Shown one piece after another: positions 29,614 to 38,863 of a stretch of DNA of 43,882 nt (positions within the stretch are counted from its first letter, which is position 1; every line of letters begins with the position of its first letter). This DNA comes from Ignavibacteriota bacterium. GTDB taxonomy: Bacteria > Bacteroidota > Ignavibacteria > UBA10030 > UBA6906. The stretch spans positions 8,898-52,779 of the forward strand of contig PMNE01000014.1 of the NCBI GenBank assembly GCA_003162635.1, in the 5' to 3' direction. The notes under the pieces are model-generated. The model saw only the letters and a list, made by a program, of their open reading frames with translations. It searched no databases and was not told where the DNA came from. Both the position numbers and the translations under genes were made by a program.

Positions 29614-30150
29614 TTAGAAATTGGACTGGTCGCGCCAGCGGAAGATCTTCCAGGGGTCGGACACCCTGTCGCGCTGGAGCGTCAGACTCGCATACCCGTC
29701 CACCTGCTCGATGTCGCTGGGGTTGAAGACAACCGTAAGAGTGAAGCCGCGGAGGACATCCACCGAGGTCGAATCGGACGTCGAGGACACATAGTTGGTC
29801 CAGATGAGGTCCAGCTTCTGCGCATTCTGAAAGAGACCGTATGTGCTCCGCATCTCTTCATCCCGTCCCCACGTGATGTCGATCCCCTGCGTGTAGTCAC
29901 GATACACAAAAATGAATTGCGCGTCAAGGAGTTGCCCATAGATGGTGGTGTCGCGGAATGTGTAGGCCGCCTGAAAACACTGAAAGACGCCGTCAATGGT
30001 GTGCTGATCGCAGGCAGCTGCCGCGGGCGTATCGTCACGTCCCGGAGCGAAGGGGTTCAGGCACCCTGCCGCAATGACGGAGCAGAGTGCCAGCGCGAAG
30101 AGCTGCGCTGCGGCAACAGGGCCGGACCGCCGGCCTCCGCTCTTCTTCAA
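29614..30150 (-). CDS. hypothetical lipoprotein (paralogue of the upstream gene)
   Basis: TTG start overlapping the upstream TGA stop (TTGA); signal peptide with lipobox-like VIAAGC; C-terminus DPWKIFRWRDQSNF. Confidence 0.6.
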   Translation of the reverse strand: MKKSGGRRSGPVAAAQLFALALCSVIAAGCLNPFAPGRDDTPAAAACDQHTIDGVFQCFQAAYTFRDTTIYGQLLDAQFIFVYRDYTQGIDITWGRDEEMRSTYGLFQNAQKLDLIWTNYVSSTSDSTSVDVLRGFTLTVVFNPSDIEQVDGYASLTLQRDRVSDPWKIFRWRDQSNF

Positions 30151-30797
30151 TTGCTGAATTTCCCCTTGAACACGCTCCACGTCGTGTCGTTCGTCGTCTT
30201 GAAATCGGTCCACCGGTAAATTGACCAGATATTGTTCCCGTTCCGCCCGAGTGTGAACCGGAGATTCCCGCGCGCGATCGTCGGAAAGGATGGGTCGGTG
30301 TGTTCGAAGGTCAGGATATAGTCATACTCGAGCTGGGCGGAATCGCTCGAGAAGAACTGTGACTTCTGCGTCAGCACCAAACTGGAAGTGGACGTGGCTT
30401 TCACCCGGACCGTCAGGTTCTGGAAATACTCCTGCTCAGAGGTGATCGTCCAACTTTGAAAGAGTGAGGCGTACTGCGCCGCTCCCTCCGAGGATGGCAC
30501 GAACGTAAAGGCCGGCACGCCGGCAGCGCCGTCCGAGAAGCACAGGACGTAGTTCGGAACGTCCCGCTGCTCCACGGCAAGCTGCAGGTTGGTGATCACC
30601 GTCAGCGGTTCAGTGGCGGAGGTGAATCCTCCGCTCGGTGCAGTAGGGTTTTCGGGCGTGCGCGTTTCGAAAAGGCCGCAGCCGCCCGCTCCCGCGAGAA
30701 TCACAATAACTGCGGCGAAAGCCGATCGCCCTGCTGTGCGGACAAACCGTCTACAGGGAGATGCGTCCCTCAAGGGCGCGTGTAAGCGTTGCTTCAT
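30147..30797 (-). CDS. hypothetical lipoprotein
   Basis: Start [11 protein letters not shown]; signal peptide with lipobox-like LAGAGGC; C-terminus [16 protein letters not shown]. The start overlaps the recR 3' end and is uncertain. Confidence 0.6.
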   Translation of the reverse strand: MKQRLHAPLRDASPCRRFVRTAGRSAFAAVIVILAGAGGCGLFETRTPENPTAPSGGFTSATEPLTVITNLQLAVEQRDVPNYVLCFSDGAAGVPAFTFVPSSEGAAQYASLFQSWTITSEQEYFQNLTVRVKATSTSSLVLTQKSQFFSSDSAQLEYDYILTFEHTDPSFPTIARGNLRFTLGRNGNNIWSIYRWTDFKTTNDTTWSVFKGKFSN

Positions 30798-31347
30798 CTG
30801 CAAACTCCAAATCACCCCCAACAGGAATCCCGCGTGCCAGGCGTGAGACGGCGACGCCGAGCGGCTTCAGGAGGCGGGTCAGGTAAATCGTTGTCGCTTC
30901 CCCTTCGACGTTCGGATTCATTGCGAGGATCACTTCAACCACCGTTCCATCGATGCGGAGGAGAAGCTCCTTGACCTTCAGGTCGTCGGGGCCGATCCCC
31001 TCCAGGGGGGACAGGGAGCCGCCCAGGACATGATACAAACCGCGAAACTCATTCGTCTTTTCCAGCGCGATCACATCGTTCGGTTCCTCAACGACGCAGA
31101 GGATGCTCCTGTCGCGCTTGGCGCTGGAGCAGATTGCGCAAGGATCCTCTTCAGTGATGTTGCAACAGACAGAGCAGGGGCGAATCTTGTCCTTGAGGTT
31201 TACCATGGCTTTGGCCATGCGGACGACATCTTCACGCTGCTGTTTGAGGAGGTACAGTGCGAGGCGTTGCGCGGATTTGCGGCCGATGCCTGGGAGCTTC
31301 GAGAACTCTTCGATAAGCTGTTGGAGCGCTTCCGACGTGTACAGCAT
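30751..31347 (-). CDS. recR: recombination protein RecR
   Basis: [25 protein letters not shown]4 zinc finger [51 protein letters not shown]. Confidence 0.96.
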   Translation of the reverse strand: MLYTSEALQQLIEEFSKLPGIGRKSAQRLALYLLKQQREDVVRMAKAMVNLKDKIRPCSVCCNITEEDPCAICSSAKRDRSILCVVEEPNDVIALEKTNEFRGLYHVLGGSLSPLEGIGPDDLKVKELLLRIDGTVVEVILAMNPNVEGEATTIYLTRLLKPLGVAVSRLARGIPVGGDLEFADEATLTRALEGRISL

Positions 31348-31402
31348 AAGGTGTCAGGCCCCTCGTCGCGGATGGGAAAGCGGGAACCGTCTGCGGGGCA
31401 TG

Positions 31403-31741
31403 TCAGAGACCGGGCATGGAGAGGCCCGGGATCGATGGCAGCATGCCGTTTGTCGCCTTTGCCATCTCCTCCTGCGCCATCTTCCCCGCGTCGTCCAGCG
31501 CCTTGTTTGCGGCGGCAAGGACCAAATCTTCCAGCATTTCGACATCGGCGGGGTTCACCACTTCCTTGTCGATGGCGACCTTGACGATGTGTTGTTTCCC
31601 GTTGGCGGTCACTTTCACCATTCCTCCCCCCGCTTCCCCAACGACGGTCTTTCCTTCCAACTCCTCCTGGGTGCGTGCGATCTTTTCCTGCACCTTCTGG
31701 ATTTGCTTCATCATCCCCTGCATGTTCGGCATTCCCGCCAT
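31403..31741 (-). CDS. YbaB/EbfC family nucleoid-associated protein
   Basis: MAGMPNMQGMMKQIQKVQEKIARTQEELEGKTVVGEAGGGMVKVTANGKQHIVKVAIDKEVV. Confidence 0.92.
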   Translation of the reverse strand: MAGMPNMQGMMKQIQKVQEKIARTQEELEGKTVVGEAGGGMVKVTANGKQHIVKVAIDKEVVNPADVEMLEDLVLAAANKALDDAGKMAQEEMAKATNGMLPSIPGLSMPGL

Positions 31742-31774
31742 CGCTCGTTCCGCCCTAAGGTTGATAATGTTTGA

Positions 31775-31803
31775 AGTATATCTGTTTTGCCCCGGAAAGT
31801 CAA
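31775..31803 (-). promoter_or_regulatory. sigma70-type promoter for ybaB-recR
   Basis: Minus strand TTGACT-17 bp-TATACT upstream of the ybaB ATG. Confidence 0.65.
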
Positions 31804-31814
31804 ACCCGACTTCC

Positions 31815-31843
31815 TTGACTTTCGCGTGGAAATCGGTTAAATT
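31815..31843 (+). promoter_or_regulatory. sigma70-type promoter for uppS and the downstream envelope gene cluster
   Basis: Plus strand TTGACT-17 bp-TAAATT upstream of uppS. Confidence 0.6.
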
Positions 31844-31905
31844 TTCATTTCCATCCGTGTCCGCCTCTATGGGGATGCGCATTTTCACGACGCGGAGTCG
31901 ATCCC

Positions 31906-32739
31906 TTGGGAAAAGGTCCACAGCTGGCCACAGGCGAAGACGCACGAGTGCAGGAGAAGCTGCGGACATCGGGAGAAATCCCCGGGCACATTGCCGTCAT
32001 CATGGACGGCAATGGGCGATGGGCGAAGAAGCGCGGGCTGCCGAGAACCGCAGGTCATTCGGAAGGCGTGGAATCGGTCCGCGATACCGTGGAAGCGTGC
32101 GGCCAGCTTGGCGTCCGGTATCTTACCCTCTATGCGTTCTCCACGGAGAACTGGAAAAGGCCGAAAGAAGAAGTCTCCCTGCTCATGCGTCTGCTCCTGA
32201 AGGCGTTGCGCGACGAGACAGACCGCCTGCATACGAATAATGTCCGGATCCAGGCGATAGGCGACATCGATGCTCTCCCGCGAGAACTGCAGAACGAACT
32301 CCTCGAAGGTATTCAAAGGACGAAGGACAATACCGGTCTGACGCTGATCCTTGCGCTGAGTTACAGCGGGCGGTGGGATTTGACGCACGCCATGAGACGG
32401 ATTGCGCGGGAAGTGGTCGAGCACGGACTCACCGAAGACCACATCACGGAAGAGATGATCAGTTCCCACATCTCCACCGCTGGCATCCCCGATCCTGATC
32501 TTCTGATTCGAACGAGCGGCGAATTCAGGATCAGTAATTTCCTTTTGTGGCAGCTTGCCTACACGGAGATCTATATCACACCGAGGTTCTGGCCCGGTTT
32601 CCGCAGAGATGAACTGTACGAGGCGATCCGCGACTATCAAAAGAGGGAGCGCCGGTTTGGTATGGTCAGCGAACAATTGCACGGCTCGCAGACGGAAGTC
32701 GGCGCCGGGCGGTTTATGAAGAGTCTTACAGGACAGTGA
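31906..32739 (+). CDS. uppS: isoprenyl transferase (undecaprenyl diphosphate synthase)
   Basis: HIAVIMDGNGRWAKKRGLPRTAGHSEGVESVRDTVEACGQLGVRYLTLYAFSTENWKRP; DPDLLIRTSGEFRISNFLLWQLAYTEIY. TTG start is uncertain. Confidence 0.95.
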   Translation: MGKGPQLATGEDARVQEKLRTSGEIPGHIAVIMDGNGRWAKKRGLPRTAGHSEGVESVRDTVEACGQLGVRYLTLYAFSTENWKRPKEEVSLLMRLLLKALRDETDRLHTNNVRIQAIGDIDALPRELQNELLEGIQRTKDNTGLTLILALSYSGRWDLTHAMRRIAREVVEHGLTEDHITEEMISSHISTAGIPDPDLLIRTSGEFRISNFLLWQLAYTEIYITPRFWPGFRRDELYEAIRDYQKRERRFGMVSEQLHGSQTEVGAGRFMKSLTGQ

Positions 32740-32740
32740 T

Positions 32741-35116
32741 ATGAAGAAGTGCGTTTTCGCAGTCGTGGCGGCGGGTTCAGTCCTGTGGGCCACATCATGT
32801 ACGTACGCCCAGCAGGCCCCCCAGCCTCAGGAGGTCGCCAAGATCCTCGGCATCTCCGTGGAAGGGAACACTCTTGCGGATCCGGCGGCGGTCATCGCGA
32901 ATTCCGGCCTCAAGGTTGGCGATGATATTATCATGCCAGGCGACCAGGTGTCGCAGGCGGTGCGGCGGCTGTGGAACCTGAGACTCTTTGACGATATCCA
33001 GATCAACGTCGAGAAAAGGGTGGGCAGCGGCCTCTACCTGGTGATTGTGGTGAAAGAATTCCCGCGGTTCGAACGGACGGAGATCATCGGCCGCAATGAG
33101 GTCAGTGAAGACGATATCACCAAGAAGATCAACTACGTCCGCGGGCAGGTCTTCCCTTCCCAGGAGACCATCCGCATCAAGAAGGAAATCAAGAAGCTGT
33201 ACGAGAAGGAAGGGTATCTTCTGGCGAAGATCAACGTCGACGTCGTCCCTTCCGATACCGTTAAGAACAGGGTGGTCGTCCGTGTCACCATCGACGAGGG
33301 TGAAGAAGTCAAGGTGGGACACATTCTCTTCGAGGGGAACACCGCTTTCGACAGCGGGGACCTGAAAGGGGCGATGGACGAGACCTCGGAGAAAGTGTGG
33401 TGGAAGTTCTGGTCGTCAGCGAAATTTGACCAGAAGAAATATGACGACGACAAGAAGAAGATCATCGACTTCTACCGGAAGAACGGTTACCGCGACGCAC
33501 AGATCGTCTCGGATTCCATCTGGTATTCGGAAAACAAAGAGAGGATGTCGATCCTCATCCGGGTTCACGAGGGGGAGCAGTACAGGATCCGCCATATCGT
33601 CTGGCAGGGGAACACCGTGTACCCTGCGGAAGAGCTCAACCGCCGCCTCGGAATGTCGACGGGGGACATCTACAATCAGGAGAAGTTCGAGCAGAATCTC
33701 CGCGGGAATGAAGCGCAACTTGATGTTGCCTCGCTCTATCTTGACAACGGCTATCTTCGGGTCAACCTTGAACCGGCAGAAACGCGCATCGGCACGGATT
33801 CCGTGGACATCACGATCAATGTCTATGAGATGAGCCAATTCCGCATCGGACAGGTCATGATCAGGGGAAATACGAAGACGCAGGAGAAGGTCATCCGGCG
33901 GGAACTTTACACGCGGCCGGGAGACTACTTCAACCGGGCGGCCATCATGCGGAGTCTCCGCGAATTGCAACAATTGAATTATTTTAACCCCGAGAAGATC
34001 AAGCCGGATTATGCGCTGGTTGATGACAAGACGGTCGATCTGACGTATGACGTGGAGGAAAAGTCGAGCGACAATATCAACGCTTCCGTCGGTTACAGCG
34101 GGGCATTCGGCCTGACGGGAGGCCTGGGGTTCACCATCAATAACTTCTCGATCGCGGAACCCTTGAGCGGCGGGGCAGGCCAAGTGCTCAGCTTCCAGTG
34201 GCAGTTCGGCGTGGGGGCAAGCTACCGGACGTTTAACATCGGCTTCACGGAACCCTGGTTGATGGGCAAGCCGACTCTTCTCGGTGTCAATCTCTACGAT
34301 ACGCGGCAGAATTACGTCTACGATCTGCAGCAGACGGGGGCGTCGATCCGCATCGGACGGCGCTTCAAGTGGCCGGACGATTTCTTTCGCGGCGACTGGA
34401 TCCTGACGGGGCAGCATAACAATGTGCGGTATGGTGCAGGCATCTACGCGGTGGGGGTCACGACGCAGACCAGCATCACACAGATCATCTCGCGCAACAG
34501 CGTGGATAATCCGATCTTCCCTGTCACAGGGTCGACGCTCTCGCTGTCGGCGGAGCTCTCCGGCGGGCCGTTCCTCCCCGGCAACGTGAATTTCCACAAA
34601 TGGATCCTGTCGTCGGAATGGTACATGCCCCTTGCCAACAGCACCCGGCTTGCCCTGTACCTGAGCTCGACGTACGGCTTCCTCTCCCCGATCGGTTCGG
34701 GAGCTTCGATCTCGCCTATCGATTTTTTCTTTATGGGGGGGACCGGTCTCGGGTACATCTCCACGATCCCGCTGCGTGGGTATGAGGACCAGTCCATCGG
34801 ACCGCGGACGGCCAGCGGAAGCATCACGGGCGGCTACGCCATGACGAAACAGACCATGGAGCTTCGCCTCGCCGCTGCCATCAACCCGATCCCGATCTAC
34901 TTTCTTTTGTTCGCGGAAGGTGGGAACGTGTACGCTTCCCTCTCACACGCAAACTTCTTTGACCTGGATCGCTCCGCCGGGTTCGGCGCGAGGATTCAGA
35001 TCGCCCCGATCGGCCTGATCGGGTTTGATTACGGCTACGGTTTCGACGATGTGTATCCGAAGGACGGACATGCCGACGGGTGGCATTTCCACTTCGTTTT
35101 CGGCAAGGGCTTCTGA
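32741..35116 (+). CDS. bamA: outer membrane protein assembly factor BamA
   Basis: Signal peptide, five POTRA-like repeats, C-terminal Omp85 barrel with RGYEDQSIGPRT and final aromatic FVFGKGF. Confidence 0.94.
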   Translation: MKKCVFAVVAAGSVLWATSCTYAQQAPQPQEVAKILGISVEGNTLADPAAVIANSGLKVGDDIIMPGDQVSQAVRRLWNLRLFDDIQINVEKRVGSGLYLVIVVKEFPRFERTEIIGRNEVSEDDITKKINYVRGQVFPSQETIRIKKEIKKLYEKEGYLLAKINVDVVPSDTVKNRVVVRVTIDEGEEVKVGHILFEGNTAFDSGDLKGAMDETSEKVWWKFWSSAKFDQKKYDDDKKKIIDFYRKNGYRDAQIVSDSIWYSENKERMSILIRVHEGEQYRIRHIVWQGNTVYPAEELNRRLGMSTGDIYNQEKFEQNLRGNEAQLDVASLYLDNGYLRVNLEPAETRIGTDSVDITINVYEMSQFRIGQVMIRGNTKTQEKVIRRELYTRPGDYFNRAAIMRSLRELQQLNYFNPEKIKPDYALVDDKTVDLTYDVEEKSSDNINASVGYSGAFGLTGGLGFTINNFSIAEPLSGGAGQVLSFQWQFGVGASYRTFNIGFTEPWLMGKPTLLGVNLYDTRQNYVYDLQQTGASIRIGRRFKWPDDFFRGDWILTGQHNNVRYGAGIYAVGVTTQTSITQIISRNSVDNPIFPVTGSTLSLSAELSGGPFLPGNVNFHKWILSSEWYMPLANSTRLALYLSSTYGFLSPIGSGASISPIDFFFMGGTGLGYISTIPLRGYEDQSIGPRTASGSITGGYAMTKQTMELRLAAAINPIPIYFLLFAEGGNVYASLSHANFFDLDRSAGFGARIQIAPIGLIGFDYGYGFDDVYPKDGHADGWHFHFVFGKGF

Positions 35117-35172
35117 CAGCTGTGTTCTACATTCTCCATCACCAATCCACACTCATTCGCAGGGGTAAATCA

Positions 35173-35700
35173 GTGAAGACATGCCTTCTTTCTTTGATGA
35201 CCGCGGGGATGCTGCTCGGAACGGCAGGCGCCATCGCCCAGCAGCGGATCGCCTACGTCAACTCCACCAAGATCTTCCAGGAACTTCCCGCCGCCCAGGA
35301 AGCACAGAGGAAGATCGACGGGATCAGCAAGCCCCTGCAGGACTCCCTTGATACTATGCAGAAGGACCTGCAGGCGCAGTACGAGGAATATCAGAAAAAG
35401 GAAGCGCTGTACAACGACGCCACCAAGAAGAGCGAGCAGCAGCGGCTCATCGAGTACGAGCGGCGTGTCCAGCAGTTCCGTACTGAAAAGTTCGGACAGG
35501 AGGGCGATCTGGCAAAGCAGACCGAGTTGATCATCAACCCGATCCGCGACAGGATCAAAGCCGCCATCGCCGCTGTCGCGAAAGAAGAACGGTACAACTT
35601 CGTCTTCGACAAGACCGATCAGATTCAGATTCTCCTGTACGGCGATGCGAAGGACGATGTCACGTACAAAGTGATCGACAAGCTGAAACGCGGTAAGTAG
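35173..35700 (+). CDS. OmpH/Skp family periplasmic chaperone (copy 1)
   Basis: GTG start; signal peptide; QQRIAYVNSTKIFQELPAAQEAQRKID, coiled coil, IAAVAKEERYNFVFDKTDQIQILLYGD. Confidence 0.85.
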   Translation: MKTCLLSLMTAGMLLGTAGAIAQQRIAYVNSTKIFQELPAAQEAQRKIDGISKPLQDSLDTMQKDLQAQYEEYQKKEALYNDATKKSEQQRLIEYERRVQQFRTEKFGQEGDLAKQTELIINPIRDRIKAAIAAVAKEERYNFVFDKTDQIQILLYGDAKDDVTYKVIDKLKRGK

Positions 35701-35722
35701 TCATCTCCGGGGAGGGGTTCGT

Positions 35723-36244
35723 ATGAGACGGATGCTGTTCGTTGCGCTGGTCCTTGCCTGCGCATGTGCGGGGGCCAACGCCCAGATGAAGATCGGCTAC
35801 ATCAACTCCGAGACCATCATGGCGACATTACCGGAGGCGGTGGATGCGCAGAAATCGCTCGATCTGCTCGTTTCCGGCTGGGAGACCGAGCTGCAAAAGA
35901 TGCAGGCCGACTGGAAGAAGAAGTTCGATGAGTACGACAAGAAGAAACTGATCCTGACCGATCAGGTCCGCGCCGATCAGGAAAAGCAACTGCGCGACCT
36001 CGACCAGAGCATCACTGACTACCGGAACAAAAAATTCGGCCAGAACGGTGAACTCTTCCAGAAGCAGAATGAGGTGATGAAGCCGTTGCAGAACAAGATG
36101 TTCAAGGTGCTTGAGGACATTGCAAAGGAAGACGGCTTCGACTACGTGTTCGACAGGAGCGGTGAAGTTTTGCTGCTCTACGCGAACGACAAGTACGACC
36201 TCACGCAGCAGGTGCTCACACGCATGCAGCGGTTCGGCAAGTGA
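35723..36244 (+). CDS. OmpH/Skp family periplasmic chaperone (copy 2)
   Basis: Signal peptide; MKIGYINSETIMATLPEAVDAQKSLD, coiled coil, LEDIAKEDGFDYVFDRSGEVLLLYAND. Confidence 0.85.
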   Translation: MRRMLFVALVLACACAGANAQMKIGYINSETIMATLPEAVDAQKSLDLLVSGWETELQKMQADWKKKFDEYDKKKLILTDQVRADQEKQLRDLDQSITDYRNKKFGQNGELFQKQNEVMKPLQNKMFKVLEDIAKEDGFDYVFDRSGEVLLLYANDKYDLTQQVLTRMQRFGK

Positions 36245-36254
36245 GCAATCCGAC

Positions 36255-37325
36255 ATGATGACTGTCCGTGATATTGCCGGCGCGCTGCGGGCGGATGTCG
36301 AAGGGGATGCCTCGCTTCCGATTCGCCGGGTTGCAAAGATCGAGGAAGCGGAGTCGGCGGACATCACGTTCGTGGCCAACCCGAAATATTTAAAATATCT
36401 TGACGCGACAAGGGCGGGTGCGGTGATCATCGGCAGGAAGATCTCCGCCTCGTCACGCCCGGACGGGCGCAACCCGGTCTATCTCCGCGTCGACGATCCC
36501 TACGCCTCTTTTCTGAAAGTCCTTACCCTTTTTCAGCCCCCCGAAGACCCCCTCCCCCCCGGTATCCACCCGAGTGCGCTCGTCGATCCTTCCGCGACAT
36601 TGGGAAGCGACGTCCGTATCGGTGCCTTGGCGGTCGTCGGGGAACGGTGCACGATCGGCGACGGCTCAGTCATCATGCAGGGGGTTGTCGTGGGAAGGGG
36701 GGTAACGGTGGGCAGGCGCACGCTCCTCCATCCCAACGTCACCATCCGTGACGGGTGTGCGATCGGGAGCCGGGTGGTGATCCACGCAGGGACGGTGATC
36801 GGCAGCGATGGGTTCGGGTTTGCCCCTCTTCCCGACGGGACGTACGAGAAGATCCCCCAGTTGGGGATTGTTGCCATCGGGGACGATGTCGAGATCGGCG
36901 CAAATTGCGCCATTGACCGGGCGACCATGGGAGAAACACGCATCGAACGAGGAGCCAAACTCGACAACCTGATCCAGATCGCCCACAATGTCGTCGTCGG
37001 AGAGAACACCGTCATGGCGGGACAGTCGGGCGTCTCAGGCAGCACCAAGATAGGGAAGAGGAACATGATTGGCGGGCAGGTGGGGTTTGCAGGGCATCTG
37101 GAGATCGCCGATGACAGCAAGTGGGCGGCCCAAAGCGGCGTACACAAATCGGCTCTTCAGCCCGGCGGCTCGTATTTTGGGACCCCTGCCAGAGGGTTTC
37201 GTGAGGCCTCGAAGATTCACGGTGCAATGGCCCAGCTCCCCGATGCCCTGAACACGATCCGTCAGCTCACGGCGGAGATCGCTCAGCTCCGGAAGGAAAT
37301 CGAAGCTCTCAAAGCGCAGCCCTGA
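36255..37325 (+). CDS. lpxD: UDP-3-O-(3-hydroxymyristoyl)glucosamine N-acyltransferase
   Basis: Left-handed beta-helix hexapeptides; GSDGFGFAPLPDGTYEKIPQLGIVAIGDDVEIGANCAIDRATMGETRI. Confidence 0.94.
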   Translation: MMTVRDIAGALRADVEGDASLPIRRVAKIEEAESADITFVANPKYLKYLDATRAGAVIIGRKISASSRPDGRNPVYLRVDDPYASFLKVLTLFQPPEDPLPPGIHPSALVDPSATLGSDVRIGALAVVGERCTIGDGSVIMQGVVVGRGVTVGRRTLLHPNVTIRDGCAIGSRVVIHAGTVIGSDGFGFAPLPDGTYEKIPQLGIVAIGDDVEIGANCAIDRATMGETRIERGAKLDNLIQIAHNVVVGENTVMAGQSGVSGSTKIGKRNMIGGQVGFAGHLEIADDSKWAAQSGVHKSALQPGGSYFGTPARGFREASKIHGAMAQLPDALNTIRQLTAEIAQLRKEIEALKAQP

Positions 37326-37382
37326 GGACGGTCGGGATGCACCTCGTCCCGGGGCCTTGCTTCTCAGTAACGTGGAGCCATC

Positions 37383-38855
37383 ATGCTCGTTCAACAGCGT
37401 ACCATCAAACACCCGGTGTCCATGAGCGGCACCGGACTCCACACCGGCAATATCGCCACGATGACCTTCAAGCCGGCGCCGGAGAACTACGGCATCCGCT
37501 TCCGCCGCATCGACCTCGGCGGCTCCCCTGAAGTCCCCGCCGACGTCGACCACGTCGTCGACATTTCCCGCGGCACGACAATCGAAGTGGGCGATGCGAG
37601 GGTCCATACCGTCGAGCATGTCATGGCTGCGATCGTCGGATTGCAGATTGACAACATCCTCATCGAACTTGATGCCAACGAGCCGCCGGTCGGCGATGGG
37701 AGCGCCAAGCCCTACGTCGAAGTTCTGCTCCGGGCGGGATTCGAAATGCAGGAGGCGGCGAAGGACTATCTCATCATCGATCAGACCGTCCACTATCACA
37801 ATGAGGAGAAGAAGGTCGATATCGTCGCACTGCCGACCGACGACTACCGGATTACGGTGATGGTGGACTACAACAACCCCGCTCTGGGGAGCCAGCACAC
37901 AGGTCTCTTCAACCTTGAGAAGGAGTTCGTGACCGAGTTTGCGCCATGCCGGACGTTCTGCTTCCTGCATGAAGTGGAGCTCCTCCATGAAGCCGGACTC
38001 ATCCGGGGAGGAAACCTCGACAATGCCATTGTCATCGTCGATCGCAAGCTCGACGATGCAGAGATCAAACGCATCTCCGTGAAGCTCGGGATCAAAGACG
38101 CGGTGATCCTCGGGAGCAACGGCGTTCTCAACGACCGGCCGCTGCGCTTCCCGAACGAGCCGGCGCGACACAAGCTCCTCGACCTCATGGGAGACCTCGC
38201 GCTCATCGGTGTTCCCCTAAAAGCGCAAATCCTCGCGGCGCGGCCGGGGCACGCCAGCAACATCGAATTCGCCAGGATGATCCGGAAGCTCTACCAGAAG
38301 AAGAAAATCATCCGGAAATACCAGCACGAAAGGAAAGAGGGGGTTGTCTTTGATATCAACGCCATTAAGAGGATTCTCCCTCATCGGTATCCCTTCCTGC
38401 TGATCGACAAGATTATCGACTTCCGGATCGACGAAAAGATCGTCGGAGTCAAGAATGTCACCATCAACGAGCCCTTCTTCGAAGGGCACTTCCCCGGCCA
38501 ACCGGTGATGCCGGGCGTCCTTATCCTTGAGGGGATGGCCCAGACCGGCGGTATCCTCCTCCTCAATGGCATCGAGAATCCCGGCGACCTGCTCGTCTAC
38601 TTCATGTCGATCAACAACGCCAAGTTCCGCCGCCCTGTTCTTCCCGGTGACCAGCTCGTCTTTGAGCTTACCCTGATCAGCAGGAAGAGCAAGATCTGTC
38701 AGATGAAGGGGATGGCCTTTGTGGACGGTACGCTGGTTGCGGAGGCGGAGATGATGGCCTCGCTCGTCCCCCGAAACGCCGCGCAACAGAAAACGGGAGG
38801 AGAAAGCGGTTCTTCTTCGAATCCTCTTTCCCGCTCTACTCCAACAATGAACTGA
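37383..38855 (+). CDS. lpxC/fabZ: bifunctional UDP-3-O-acyl-GlcNAc deacetylase / 3-hydroxyacyl-ACP dehydratase (LpxC-FabZ fusion)
   Basis: LpxC: SGTGLHTGNIATMTFKPA, VEHVMAAI, TFCFLHEVE; FabZ: INAIKRILPHRYPFLLIDKIIDF, NEPFFEGHFPGQPVMPGVLILEGMAQTGG in one ORF. Confidence 0.95.
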   Translation: MLVQQRTIKHPVSMSGTGLHTGNIATMTFKPAPENYGIRFRRIDLGGSPEVPADVDHVVDISRGTTIEVGDARVHTVEHVMAAIVGLQIDNILIELDANEPPVGDGSAKPYVEVLLRAGFEMQEAAKDYLIIDQTVHYHNEEKKVDIVALPTDDYRITVMVDYNNPALGSQHTGLFNLEKEFVTEFAPCRTFCFLHEVELLHEAGLIRGGNLDNAIVIVDRKLDDAEIKRISVKLGIKDAVILGSNGVLNDRPLRFPNEPARHKLLDLMGDLALIGVPLKAQILAARPGHASNIEFARMIRKLYQKKKIIRKYQHERKEGVVFDINAIKRILPHRYPFLLIDKIIDFRIDEKIVGVKNVTINEPFFEGHFPGQPVMPGVLILEGMAQTGGILLLNGIENPGDLLVYFMSINNAKFRRPVLPGDQLVFELTLISRKSKICQMKGMAFVDGTLVAEAEMMASLVPRNAAQQKTGGESGSSSNPLSRSTPTMN

Positions 38856-38863
38856 CACAGCAC

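Noticed and set aside
33416-34597. 393-aa minus ORF within bamA, and the 378-aa minus ORF within lpxD/lpxC (37035-38171)
   Set aside because: Antisense to well recognised genes; no coherent motifs.
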